A stretch of DNA of 64,000 nt. It comes from Cypionkella sp. GTDB taxonomy: Bacteria > Pseudomonadota > Alphaproteobacteria > Rhodobacterales > Rhodobacteraceae. The translations under genes were made by a program, and so were the position numbers. The notes under the pieces are model-generated. The model was not told the origin of the DNA. It did not search any database and was given only the letters and a program-made list of their open reading frames with translations. Shown piece after piece: positions 11,864 to 20,700 of this stretch; positions within the stretch are counted from its first letter, which is position 1; each line of letters starts with the position of its first letter. The stretch lies in assembly GCF_028290025.1 (NCBI RefSeq), contig NZ_JAQGKQ010000088.1, positions 124,001-188,000 on the forward strand, written 5' to 3'.

Positions 11864-12594
11864 CCGATGACAGCAGCGTCATCCGCATATCCGAGATTTT
11901 CGGGCCAACCATTCAGGGAGAAGGCGCGCTGATCGGTCAGCCCACCGTGTTCGTGCGCACAGGGGGCTGCGATTATCGCTGTACGTGGTGCGACAGTCTG
12001 CATGCGGTGGACACCCGTTTTCGCGCCGATTGGCGCGCGATGACCACTGACGGGGTGCTGAATGACGTGCGGGCTTTGTCGGCGGGCCAGCCCTTGATGG
12101 TGTCGCTGTCAGGAGGCAACCCGGCCATACAGCCGTTGGGGCCGCTGATCCGTCAGGGCCACGCCGAGGGCTACCGCTTTGCGCTGGAAACCCAGGGCTC
12201 GGTCAGCCGCGACTGGTTTGCCGATCTGGATGTGCTGGTTCTTAGCCCGAAGCCGCCCTCCAGTGCGATGACAACCGACTGGGATGCGCTGAGGGCTTGT
12301 GTGGACGCCGCCGCGTCCGGGCCGCGCATCGTGCTGAAATTCGTGGTCTTCGACGAGGCAGATTATACCTATGCCCGTGACGCCGCCGCACGGTTTCCCG
12401 GCCTGCCGGTCTATCTGCAACCGGGCAATCACACCCCGCCGGGGCCACAGGATGACGACGCCTTGATCGACATCGACGGGATCATGCAGCGGATGGGTTG
12501 GCTGGTGGACAGCGTGATTGCCGACCGCTGGTTTGCCGCCCATGTGCTGCCGCAACTTCACGTTCTGCTTTGGGGCAACAAACGCGGGGTCTGA
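11860..12594 (+). CDS. queE: 7-carboxy-7-deazaguanine synthase
   Basis: Radical SAM enzyme contracting the pterin ring to carboxy-deazaguanine. It has 244 residues starting [10 protein letters not shown], with the ATG overlapping the queD stop. The cluster motif is CDYRCTWC (Cys37, Cys41, Cys44), preceded by PTIQGEG. The segment [10 protein letters not shown] corresponds to the SAM-binding GGEP-like motif, here GGNP. Four que genes are in synthesis order except QueC; the GTP cyclohydrolase gene must lie elsewhere. Confidence 0.96.
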   Translation: MTDDSSVIRISEIFGPTIQGEGALIGQPTVFVRTGGCDYRCTWCDSLHAVDTRFRADWRAMTTDGVLNDVRALSAGQPLMVSLSGGNPAIQPLGPLIRQGHAEGYRFALETQGSVSRDWFADLDVLVLSPKPPSSAMTTDWDALRACVDAAASGPRIVLKFVVFDEADYTYARDAAARFPGLPVYLQPGNHTPPGPQDDDALIDIDGIMQRMGWLVDSVIADRWFAAHVLPQLHVLLWGNKRGV

Positions 12595-12611
12595 CCGCGA
12601 TGGAGATCGAC

Positions 12612-13073
12612 ATGACTGATATCTACAAGGATCTGAAACAGCTTGGCACTGCCAGCCCGCTGCCGCAAAGCCCTGAAGAGGCGGTGCTGGAAAAGGTGGC
12701 GAACCCACAAGCGGGCACCGCCTATTGCGTGCGCTTCACCGCGCCGGAGTTCACCTCGCTTTGCCCGATGACTGGCCAGCCGGATTTCGCGCATCTGGTA
12801 ATCGACTATGTGCCGCAGCACTGGCTGGTCGAAAGCAAATCGCTGAAGCTTTATCTTGGCTCTTTTCGAAATCACGGCGCGTTTCACGAGGATTGTACGG
12901 TTTCGATCGGCAAGCGGCTGGTCGAACTGCTTGACCCCGCGTGGCTGCGCATCGGCGGCTATTGGTATCCGCGCGGCGGCATCCCAATTGACGTGTTCTA
13001 CCAGACCGGACCTGCGCCACAGACCCTGTGGATTCCGGATCAAGGCGTGCCGTCCTACCGTGGACGCGGTTAA
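12612..13073 (+). CDS. queF: NADPH-dependent preQ0 reductase
   Basis: Reduces preQ0 nitrile to preQ1 amine. It has 153 residues and is of the short unimodular type. The catalytic Cys51 sits in [13 protein letters not shown] with the partner Asp58, and the QueF motif ESKSLKLYL and HEDC follow. I start at MTDIYKDL because GGAG (12602-12605) lies 6 nt upstream; an ATG 12 nt earlier is possible. It is the last gene of the que operon; no convincing terminator follows. Confidence 0.95.
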   Translation: MTDIYKDLKQLGTASPLPQSPEEAVLEKVANPQAGTAYCVRFTAPEFTSLCPMTGQPDFAHLVIDYVPQHWLVESKSLKLYLGSFRNHGAFHEDCTVSIGKRLVELLDPAWLRIGGYWYPRGGIPIDVFYQTGPAPQTLWIPDQGVPSYRGRG

Positions 13074-13350
13074 GCCCCCAAACCGACCGCAAAACCAACA
13101 TCTTAGTCGAGAAGACATGGTATCTGGAGAAAGGAAGCGGGTCTGAACCGTCGGCATAGCTGTTCGCCATCTGCGCTATTCGATGTCGGACGCGTCTCAG
13201 CCAGCAAGAAAGCCAACCCGCTGTTCACAAAGCTAGGTGAATGCCAGTGGCATCCCCTAAGTGTGCAGTACATCTTGCGGAAAGCGTTCAATAAATCTTA
13301 GGATCAAAGAGACCGCCAACAAGCGCGGACTGGTCAAGGTTTGGATTGCC

Positions 13351-15051
13351 ATGAAGCGAAATTCCTCTGTTCAATCGCTGACAATAGATGTTCTTAGCAT
13401 GCTCCTGAAAGCTCCAACAACAGGATCCGGACCTGCCGTCGCGTCAGCTCTGGGTTTGCTGGGACGATACTTCAACGCTAGTTCCATCCAAATTTTAGGA
13501 CTGAAAGCCACCGGCGCACCCGTGCTGTCGAGTTCTTGGGCGGCGGCCGAGCGGTCTACGGACATGCCTGATCTTGCGGGGCTTGTGCGGGATCTGCAAG
13601 ACGCTGCGACCAGATCGCTTTCTAAACCAGCCCCAATCCTTCTTGGCTCCAACTTGCTTCTGCGGGACCATGTTGCTGATCTTCCGGCCTGTGTGGACTG
13701 GGCTGGTGGAAATCTGGCGATCCTGCCCTTGGGAGATGGGAAAGCTGGTGCTACGATTTTAGTGTTGCACGCCCCGCAAGGCGGAAATCGCCTTTCTGTG
13801 ACTGAACTCGGCGTAATCACACCTGTCACGGAGGGGATTCTTGTCACTATGGGATGGCCAAATGCCGGGTCAGGGCAAACGGATAGTTCCGATGACCGTG
13901 AGGATCGAAGCTTTCAGACTTTGTTAGAAGCGATGCCGGATATCGTCCTTGAAGTAGATGCTGATGGAACGTTCATTTACGTGCATGCCATAAATCCGGA
14001 AGATTTGGTCAGGCCGCGTGAGGAAATGTTGCGGCACCGGCTGGAAGACGTGTTGCCGCCAGAAGTGGCTTTGCAGCGCCGCGCGATGATGGCGGAATTG
14101 GATCGCGGCATCAGCCCCGAGGACCGGACATACAAGATTGACACTATCACAGGGCAACGTTGGTACAGCTTGCGTGCTGCCCGACGCGACGGCGCGGACG
14201 CAAGGCCATCATACCTGTTCGTAAGCCGCAATGTGACTTCAGAAATATTGCAACTAAATACCCTCGACAGACTGAGTGAGGTGGCTCGCCGAACAATCAA
14301 CTTGGTAATCGTAACTGACACCGAGCAGCGTACCGAATATGTGAATGATGCTTTCGAACGGTTGACGGGGTACACTTTAGCCGAAGCCAAAAGTAAGCGC
14401 CCCGGTTCATTCTTGAAGAGCAAGAATACAGACCTGGGTGCAGCCGTGCTGAACCCGATGGATGGTCTGGGCGAAGCGTTCCACGCCCACCCGCTTTATA
14501 CCGAACGCTACATCGTGATCTTCCCGCTCGAGCATCGACTGGGCCATCTGAACGCGGTCAAGCTGACCGATCTGTCGGGCGAGCCTTATGTTGACCGGCT
14601 GGCCTGCGAATTGCGCGAAACCGTGATGGCGGTCTGCGCGGAAAAGCAGGTCGCCCTGTACGCCCGGTTCCGCTCGGACCGCGAGGATTGGGTGCAGGCG
14701 ATGGTGCTGGCGCGGATCGGCTTTGCCTTTATGCCGGAAAATTCGGTTTCGCTGTCCGGCCTGTTGCAGCGCCCGCTGGTCGATCCGGTGGTGCAGCGCA
14801 GCATCGCCCTGATCACTGTACGGGGGCGCCCCCATTCCCCCGCCGTCGCGGCCTTTGTGCGGGCCCAAAAGCTTTGCCTGGCCGGGGTGAGGCGGCGTTA
14901 CCGCCGGACCCCGAGCGTCACCACATATTCGCGCGGCATGGCCAGGCCATTAGGGGCGCGATATTGCTCGTGCATTGCGATGAAGTCCCGCTTCAGACCG
15001 GCGGCACGCTCCGGATCGAGACTGTTGGCCAACGCCTTCGTTGGCCCATAG
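13351..15051 (+). pseudogene. Chimeric frame: GAF/PAS sensor N-part fused to a LysR effector-domain C-part
   Basis: The first about 360 codons (from ATG 13351) read as a sensor. A GAF-like region is followed by a PAS domain (FQTLLEAMPDIVLEVDADG through SRNVTSE) and the start of a second PAS (VIVTDTEQRTEYVNDAF, GYTLAEA). Near 14,425-14,465 the sequence switches abruptly to the second half of a LysR-type substrate-binding domain (HAHPLYTERYIVIFPLEHR, ELRETVMAV, GIGFAFMPENS-like). GC content rises at the same point. The last about 55 codons run antisense to the methyltransferase, so the normal LysR stop is lost. No kinase, output domain or helix-turn-helix remains. I read it as a deletion scar joining two broken genes, though the frame is open and could be expressed. 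Confidence 0.7.
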
Positions 15052-15701
15052 CCGCCGACGAACACATCCCAGACCGCCTCGCCGGAAGGCATGCGCAACA
15101 TCGAGGTGCCAGATTCAAAGCTCAGATCGAACGCCCCGCCCAACAGTTCGGTGAGACGATCTTCACTGCCCCAGGCAAAGGGCGAAGGCGGCGGGGTAGG
15201 CGGCGGGGTCGACGGCGGTGGCGGCATATAGGGTTTCATCGTCTTGAACAGATCGAAGATCGTGCTGTCAGGGCGCCAGGTCGCCAGCGCCAGACGTCCG
15301 CCGGGGCGCACCACCCGCGCCAGTTCGGCCGCCGCAACTTCGGGTCTGGCAACGAACATCACCCCAAAGGTCGAGGTGACTGCATCGAAGGCGGCGTCGC
15401 CGAATTCCAGCGCCTCGGCATCACCCACCCGAAAGTCGATCTCGGGGGCCAGTTGTTTGGCCGCCGAGATCACACCGGCCCCAAAATCAATACCAGTGAC
15501 CGTTGCACCGCGTTTGGCGATTTGCCGCGCAGTCCATCCGGTGCCAGTGGCCACATCAAGATACCTCTCGCCCCCGACCGGCCAAACCCGGTTGACCGTA
15601 TGACTGATCGCATCTGCGATCGAGTCACTGATCTTGTCATAAGCAGCACCGCCCGATCCCCAAGTGGACCCGGCCTTTTCATTATGTGCGAGAATTGGCA
15701 T
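14898..15701 (-). CDS. Class I SAM-dependent methyltransferase
   Basis: 267 residues with a UbiE/Methyltransf_11 fold. Motif I LDVATGTG follows a short helical leader, then GIDFGAG with the acidic residue, GDAEALEFGD, and ARVVRPGGRLALATW as motif III. The substrate is unknown. A proline-rich stretch (PPPPSTPPPTPPP) interrupts the domain at nt about 15,185-15,227, encoded by a GC-rich tandem repeat. The 3' end overlaps the chimeric frame on the other strand. It may have been the divergent partner of the lost LysR gene, which is inference. Confidence 0.85.
   Translation of the reverse strand: MPILAHNEKAGSTWGSGGAAYDKISDSIADAISHTVNRVWPVGGERYLDVATGTGWTARQIAKRGATVTGIDFGAGVISAAKQLAPEIDFRVGDAEALEFGDAAFDAVTSTFGVMFVARPEVAAAELARVVRPGGRLALATWRPDSTIFDLFKTMKPYMPPPPSTPPPTPPPSPFAWGSEDRLTELLGGAFDLSFESGTSMLRMPSGEAVWDVFVGGYGPTKALANSLDPERAAGLKRDFIAMHEQYRAPNGLAMPREYVVTLGVRR
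15185..15227. repeat. GGCGGCGGGGT-type tandem repeat coding poly-proline
   Basis: Imperfect repeats of GGCGGCGGGG(T) inside the methyltransferase gene encode PPPPSTPPPTPPP. It is a likely slippage tract whose length could vary between strains; the surrounding fold motifs stay intact. Confidence 0.7.
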
Positions 15702-15982
15702 GCAAACCTCCCATGATAACCATTATGAAAAATGCATTGCGCACAGCACTAACGGTATCGCGACAGCTATTGCGGTCCCGACAAACTGCCGTCACAAAGA
15801 CTACCGATGCAGGCTTGGATGCGGCGGTCAAACCCCGTCTGACAGCAACCAGCTTGAAATTATGCTCCAAAGCATACGCCAAACGATCTTAGTGTCAACA
15901 AACGTTGGGCTTTCACTGTGCGATGGCGAAACCCGCCAGCGTCCGGCACGTGCAGCCTTTCCCGGCACAATGCGTAGGCGGG

Positions 15983-16083
15983 GCTGGTGATGAGGTCGTG
16001 GGATTTGAGCAGGCGGTAAACTGAAGCCTCTGACACATAATACTTTTCCGTATCAGTGAACCTTACGGCTAGTTCGCGATGCG
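15983..16083 (-). pseudogene. Relic of an IS3-family transposase (OrfB fragment)
   Basis: About 33 codons read RELAVRFTDTEKYYVSEASV and YRLLKSHDLITSPAYA, a strongly recognisable internal piece of IS3-group OrfB upstream of the DDE core. Both ends break into unrelated sequence. Its right edge coincides with the point where the neighbouring integrase loses homology, so this element or its deletion truncated the integrase. Confidence 0.75.
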
Positions 16084-17069
16084 TAGGTGTGGCGCAGATC
16101 GTGAATGCGCACATTGTCCAGACCTGCTAAGGCCCGGATGCGCCGCCAAGGGTGCTGCAAGTCTGTGGCGTAGCGACCTGCTACCTTGCCCGCGATGATG
16201 TAAGGGTTGTCAGGCAACCGGGGCAGGGACGCGATCACAGCCCGTGCGGCATGGGGCAGGGGAATGCGCCGCGCGCCTGTCTTGGTATCCGGCAACTCCA
16301 TTCCGGCATCGGTCAGGAAAGCCCATTGCAAGGTTTGGATTTCGCCAAGGCGGCATCCGGTCAAAAGCAACAAGCGGAAGGCGGCGATCACAAACGGCGT
16401 TTCGCTGCCGTCGCGTTCCGCGTTTGCCAAGACCGCGCCAAGATTTTGCAACTCATGCTGGCTTAGGTAGCGTTCGCGCTTATGTTCGCGAAACTTCGGC
16501 ACATGGCGGCACGGGTTCGAGCCATCCGGACGCAAGCCCCAGACTTCGGCAAGATTGAACATCTTGGATAAGACGCCGAGCGTTCGGTTTGCCTGATAGG
16601 GTTTGTCGCGGGATTTGTGGTGCATCTCGGCAATGTCTTTGCGTTCGACGTCCTGCACTTTGAAGGTGCCTATTGCCGGAATGATAAGCATGTCGATCAT
16701 GCGCCGATATTCGGCTTGGGTGCTCGCCTTACAGCGTTGCAACACATGCGCTTCATGGAAGCGTTCGCAGAGGGCCGCGATGTTTGGCGCGCGGCGGTGT
16801 TGCGCAATATCTTCAATCGGGTTCTCGCCCTTGGAAACCTCGCCCATCAACTCCTTAGCCTTGGCCCGCGCAATCTCTGCAGTAACATTGCCATGACGCC
16901 CAATCGCCGCGCGCCGGGTGCGTCCGCCCTTGCGGTATTGGATTTGATAGGTCTTCGCCCCAGAGGGCAGCACTCGCACGCCAAAGCCCTTAATCTCGCT
17001 ATCCCAAACGAAGTAGCCTTCGGCCTTAGGTTCAAGCAATTCAACGCTGCGTTTGGTTAGTTTCGGCAT
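16053..17069 (-). pseudogene. Tyrosine-type phage/island integrase, C-terminus lost
   Basis: From MPKLTKRSVELLEPK the protein shows the N-terminal arm-binding DUF4102 domain (VWDSEIKGFGVRVLPSGAKT), the core-binding domain and the catalytic domain: the first Arg in LLLTGCRLGEI, Lys in DTKTGARR, and HDLRHTYAS with His and Arg. The frame then ends RTSRKVH, so the second His box and the nucleophilic Tyr are missing (about 50 residues). The break matches the IS3 relic. It is probably an inactive integrase of a former island next to the tRNA-like site. An in-frame upstream ATG at 17,135 is less likely. Confidence 0.85.
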
Positions 17070-17220
17070 GGCGCGCGGTCCCCATTTTGGCCTGCATCCA
17101 TGGAAGCACTGTGGAAGCAAACGAGAGAAAATCATGGCGCAATGGGTAGAGAGTGGGCGTGCACGAGGTCAAGGAATAATGATAGGTATCAATAAGATAG
17201 GGTATTCAGGCGTTTTCCAG

Positions 17221-17293
17221 CGCAGTCCATAGCACAACCCTGAGCTGTCTCATAACCTGAAGCTCACAGGTTCAAATCCTGTCCCCGCAACCA
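17221..17293 (+). pseudogene. Decayed initiator tRNA-fMet-like sequence (candidate att site)
   Basis: The 3' half is clearly tRNA-fMet: CTCATAACC anticodon loop (CAT at 17251-17253), CAGGTTCAAATCCTG T-arm, CCCCGCA acceptor strand, then ACCA. The 5' half is degenerate: CGCAGTC cannot pair with the CCCCGCA strand (mismatches at positions 4, 6 and 7), and the D-arm is lost. Integrases commonly use the 3' half of tRNA genes as attB, so this is best read as an attachment-site copy rather than a working tRNA. It lies between the broken integrase and the serine recombinase. Confidence 0.6.
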
Positions 17294-18923
17294 TTACCGT
17301 CGAACCAACCAAAACATCCGCGCCAAAAGTGCGGTTTTTTGCATTTTGGGTGCTAACACTTTGATCTCTAAGCGCCAGTAGGCCCGCCAGCGCGCCGACC
17401 AGTTCCAGCACGACGCGGCCTTCCACCGGCAGCAAACGAATCTCAGTCAGAAGACTGCGGATCAGGCTCGCCGCTTCCGCCTGCGCCGAAACATCGTGCA
17501 ACGCATCGATCAGCAGCGCCACCTTTTGCCGGTAGGTCTCAGCAAGGCCGGGATGCAGGAATACTGGCTGTTCCTGCGGTATCTGATCGCGCGCGCTCGT
17601 GAGCGCGGTTTTGCGCGTTTCCAAGTCTGTCATCTTCGCCTTCATCGACGAATGATACATTCCATCTGCGATGGCATTGATGATCTGGGCAATCTGCCGT
17701 TCAATCTTGGCAAGCTCTTGCGTGATGCGCCTATGATCATGTTGGCGGCTAAAGGCCAGCCGGTTGAACTCCTCGTGCCACTCGCGTACGAACTCTGCGA
17801 TTTGATTTGGATGAAGTAAATTGTCGCGCAGCCCCGATAGAACGCGATCCTCTAGTTCATCCCGCCGAATGGTCAAGCGGTTGTCGCAGGTTCCTTTGTT
17901 ACGCACCGCAGAGCAGCCGTAATAGGTTTTGCCGAGCAAGATCACACCACCACCGCAACAGCCGCAAACCAATTTGCCCGAGAACAGATGCACCGGGCGT
18001 TTGGTCCGTCCGACATGGCGAATGCCATCGCGGATCGCATCGTTCCGGGTCAGCCCTTGCCGCGTTTTGACGGCATGCCAGAGCGTGTCTTCAACGATGC
18101 GCAGGGCGGGGACATCTTCGATCACCCAGTCTGCCACGGGATTCATCCGCGCCACGCGCTTTCCCGTCATTGGGTCTTTCAAAAAGCGCTGCCGGTTCCA
18201 AACGAGACGACCAACATAGAGTTCATTGTTCAAAATCCCGGTGCCGCGCTCATGGTTGCCGTAGATGGTCGATGACCCCCCCGTTCCACGCGGGCCGGGG
18301 ATGGCTTCCGCGTTCAACCCTGCCGCAATAGCGCGCGGGCTGAGGCCGTGGCTGTAATCTCGGAAGATGCGCTGGACAGTCTCTGCCTCTACGGCATTGA
18401 CCGCCCGTTCTCCCGTGATGGCAGTCCCATCAGGATGATAGCCCCGTTGGATGCTGTAACCGTAGGTCAGCCCACCTGCGGACTTGCCTTTACGAACCCG
18501 ACCTTCGAGACCGCGCCGTGTCTTTTGCGCCAAATCCTTCAGGAACAAGCTGCTCATCGTGCCCTTCAGGCCAATGTGCAGATCGCTGATCTCGCCCTCG
18601 GCCACGGTTACGATTGTGACACCGTTAAAAGACATCTGCTTGTAGAAGGCCGCGATATGCTCTTGGTCGCGGCTGATGCGGTCAAGCCCCTCTGAGAGCA
18701 CCACATCGACTTGTCTTTGGCGCGCATCGCTGACCATCTGCTGATAGCCCGGACGCAACAGGGAAGAGCCGCTGATCCCAGCATCGGTGTAGATTTGGAT
18801 GACCGACCAACTATGCTGGCTGGCGAGGCGCTGGCAAAGCCGAACCTGATCCTCAATGGAGGCATGGCTTTGCATGTCGGTGGAATAGCGGGCGTAGATG
18901 GCTGCGCGCATATCGGGCCTCAT
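17250..18923 (-). CDS. Large serine recombinase
   Basis: 557 residues. The resolvase/invertase catalytic domain has Ser14 in YARYSTDM, with DAGISGSS and GLDRISRDQ. A recombinase domain (GLTYGYSIQRG), a zinc ribbon (CGCCGGGV...YYGCSAVRNKGTCDN) and a coiled-coil C-terminal part follow, so it is an integrase-type large serine recombinase. The last residues (VAGTGFEPVSFRL) are the antisense reading of the tRNA-fMet-like sequence, so the gene's 3' end abuts its probable att site. The start overlaps the upstream tyrosine recombinase stop by 4 nt (ATGA). MRAAIYARYS, four codons later, is an alternative start. Confidence 0.92.
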   Translation of the reverse strand: MRPDMRAAIYARYSTDMQSHASIEDQVRLCQRLASQHSWSVIQIYTDAGISGSSLLRPGYQQMVSDARQRQVDVVLSEGLDRISRDQEHIAAFYKQMSFNGVTIVTVAEGEISDLHIGLKGTMSSLFLKDLAQKTRRGLEGRVRKGKSAGGLTYGYSIQRGYHPDGTAITGERAVNAVEAETVQRIFRDYSHGLSPRAIAAGLNAEAIPGPRGTGGSSTIYGNHERGTGILNNELYVGRLVWNRQRFLKDPMTGKRVARMNPVADWVIEDVPALRIVEDTLWHAVKTRQGLTRNDAIRDGIRHVGRTKRPVHLFSGKLVCGCCGGGVILLGKTYYGCSAVRNKGTCDNRLTIRRDELEDRVLSGLRDNLLHPNQIAEFVREWHEEFNRLAFSRQHDHRRITQELAKIERQIAQIINAIADGMYHSSMKAKMTDLETRKTALTSARDQIPQEQPVFLHPGLAETYRQKVALLIDALHDVSAQAEAASLIRSLLTEIRLLPVEGRVVLELVGALAGLLALRDQSVSTQNAKNRTFGADVLVGSTVMVAGTGFEPVSFRL

Positions 18924-19770
18924 TTACTTGTTCCGAGATCACGATGGCCCCGGTTGACCCTCCCTATCTTAGGCACATTTTTGCGGATGTCTTCCACTAT
19001 CGATTGCAACCCGTTGCAACAGGAAATGCCTGATGCGCGGTTGTAATGCTTCTCGGACATGGCCAAAGTCGCATGGCCAAGAATGTCTTTGATGATGTTC
19101 ACATGCTCAGGATCAACCTCGGCAATCGAGGTGGCCGCGATGTGCCGAAAGGCATGAGGTCGCATAGCAATGCTGAAGTGACGCTGGACTACTTTCGGCA
19201 ACTCGCGCGACAACCCATCCTTGGTGAGGGGCTCACCGTATTGGCTGATCCACAATCCACTAGATTGTTTGCCGCACAGCAGCACCGGACGGTATCGGTC
19301 GAGGTAGGCCTGCATGGATCGCACTAGATCTTTTGGCAAGGGGAAAGCCCGTTGCTTTTTGTCCTTCATGTCTGCTGCATCAAAACAAAGCTGGAAACCG
19401 TCTCCGTGCTGAACGAGATGCTGATTGACCTGCATCGCCAGCAAAGCGCGGCGGCGCACTGGGCGGGCTATCAAAAAAGCGATCAGCAGCGATTGCAGGA
19501 AATGAGTAGCCATGCGCAAAGGAATGACGTCGATCTTTGCCGCTTTCTCATCGAGAGCATTCAGACGCTTCAAGCTTTCCCGAAATATACGCTGCGCCGA
19601 AATCGGCTTGGCGGCGGGCAGAGAAATACTGCTCTGAGCACCGATCAGGCGGTTGGTGCCGCGCTCCAACCATGCCCAATTCTCTTCCGGTGCAGAGGCC
19701 TTCGCGATGACCAGCAGAGACAGGATAAGGTTGGCCTGCGAGCTCGGCTTCAGGCGCAACTTCATCTCTT
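18920..19770 (-). pseudogene. Tyrosine recombinase, C-terminal part (split by IS3 element)
   Basis: The catalytic half of a tyrosine recombinase: Lys in the DMKDKKQRAFPLP strand, MRPHAFRHIAATSI (His and Arg), KDILGHATL (His) and the nucleophile in MSEKHYNRASG. The N-terminal 87 codons lie at 22,610-22,871 on the far side of the insertion. Joining the two parts with one copy of the CTT duplication gives an uninterrupted frame (RVYLK-EMKLRLKPSS). Its stop overlaps the serine recombinase start, showing a coupled recombinase operon before insertion. The disrupted enzyme is inactive unless the IS excises. Confidence 0.9.
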
Positions 19771-19788
19771 TGAGGTGCCCCTAGTTTC

Positions 19789-20667
19789 CTAGACACCTGC
19801 CACGTTAAGTTTCTGCTGTCTGGTTTCGAAGTCAACGGGCGACAGCAGGCCGTTGTTCGTGTGCTTGCGTTTCGGGTTGTAGAACATCTCGATGTAGTGA
19901 AACACGTCCTGCCGCGCGGCAGCGCGTGTGGGGTATGTCCGCCGCCTGATCCGCTCGCGTTTCAGCAGCTGAAAGAAGCTTTCGGCGACGGCGTTATCAT
20001 GGCAATTCCCACGACGGCTCATGCTGGCATCGAGATTGTGCTGGCGGAGGAACGATTGCCATTCGCGGCTGGTGAATTGTGAGCCTTGGTCAGAATGGAT
20101 CATCACGCGATGCTTTGGCTTGCGCCGCCAGACTGCCATGAGGAGGGCCTGCAAGGCGAGATCGGTTGTTATGCGCGATTGCATTGACCAGCCCACAACC
20201 CGGCGTGAAAACAGATCGATGACGACCGCCAGATAGAGCCAGCCCTCCAGCGTCTTGATGTAGGTGATGTCTGTCACCCAAACTGTATCGGGCGCACCAA
20301 CTTCGAACTGTCGGTCCAGAGTGTTCTCGACCGTCACCGCCGGTTTACCGCCATATCGCCCCGGGCGGCGCTTGTAGCCGATCTGTGCTGCAATGCCCGC
20401 CAATCCAGCCAACCTTGCCACACGGTTCTCTGAGCATGTCTCGCCTTGATCGCGCAGATCATCGTGCAGTTTGCGGTAGCCATAAACCTTGCCGCAGTCC
20501 GTCCAGGCTTGTCGGATCAACGCAGTTTGGCGCAAATCTTCCTGCGCACGCAGGCTTAGCGGTTCCTTAAGCCATGCGTAAAAGCCGCTGACATGCAGCA
20601 TCAGCACCCGACACATCGCGTGCACGGAAAACGTAGACCGATGATCCTTGATGAACCCGTACTTCAC
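19789..20667 (-). CDS. IS3-family transposase OrfB
   Basis: 292 residues with an HTH_21 segment (IRQAWTDCGKVYGYRKLHDDL) and a DDE integrase core: Asp in VWVTDITYI, Asp in MIHSDQGSQFTS, Glu in DNAVAESFFQLLK. It normally joins OrfA by programmed frameshifting. Here the IS110 insertion lies in between, so a fused OrfAB cannot be made and the IS3 element is probably immobile on its own. Confidence 0.93.
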   Translation of the reverse strand: MKYGFIKDHRSTFSVHAMCRVLMLHVSGFYAWLKEPLSLRAQEDLRQTALIRQAWTDCGKVYGYRKLHDDLRDQGETCSENRVARLAGLAGIAAQIGYKRRPGRYGGKPAVTVENTLDRQFEVGAPDTVWVTDITYIKTLEGWLYLAVVIDLFSRRVVGWSMQSRITTDLALQALLMAVWRRKPKHRVMIHSDQGSQFTSREWQSFLRQHNLDASMSRRGNCHDNAVAESFFQLLKRERIRRRTYPTRAAARQDVFHYIEMFYNPKRKHTNNGLLSPVDFETRQQKLNVAGV

Positions 20668-20700
20668 CGGGACTCGCGCGCGAAGTACGTGGCGGCCTTC

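Noticed and set aside
15682-15892. Short frames on both strands between methyltransferase and IS3 relic
   Set aside because: No ribosome site, family or conserved pattern; the stretch looks like IS-flanking debris.
17221-17293. Functional initiator tRNA
   Set aside because: The acceptor stem has mismatches at positions 4, 6 and 7 and the D-arm is unrecognisable, so I list it as a relic.
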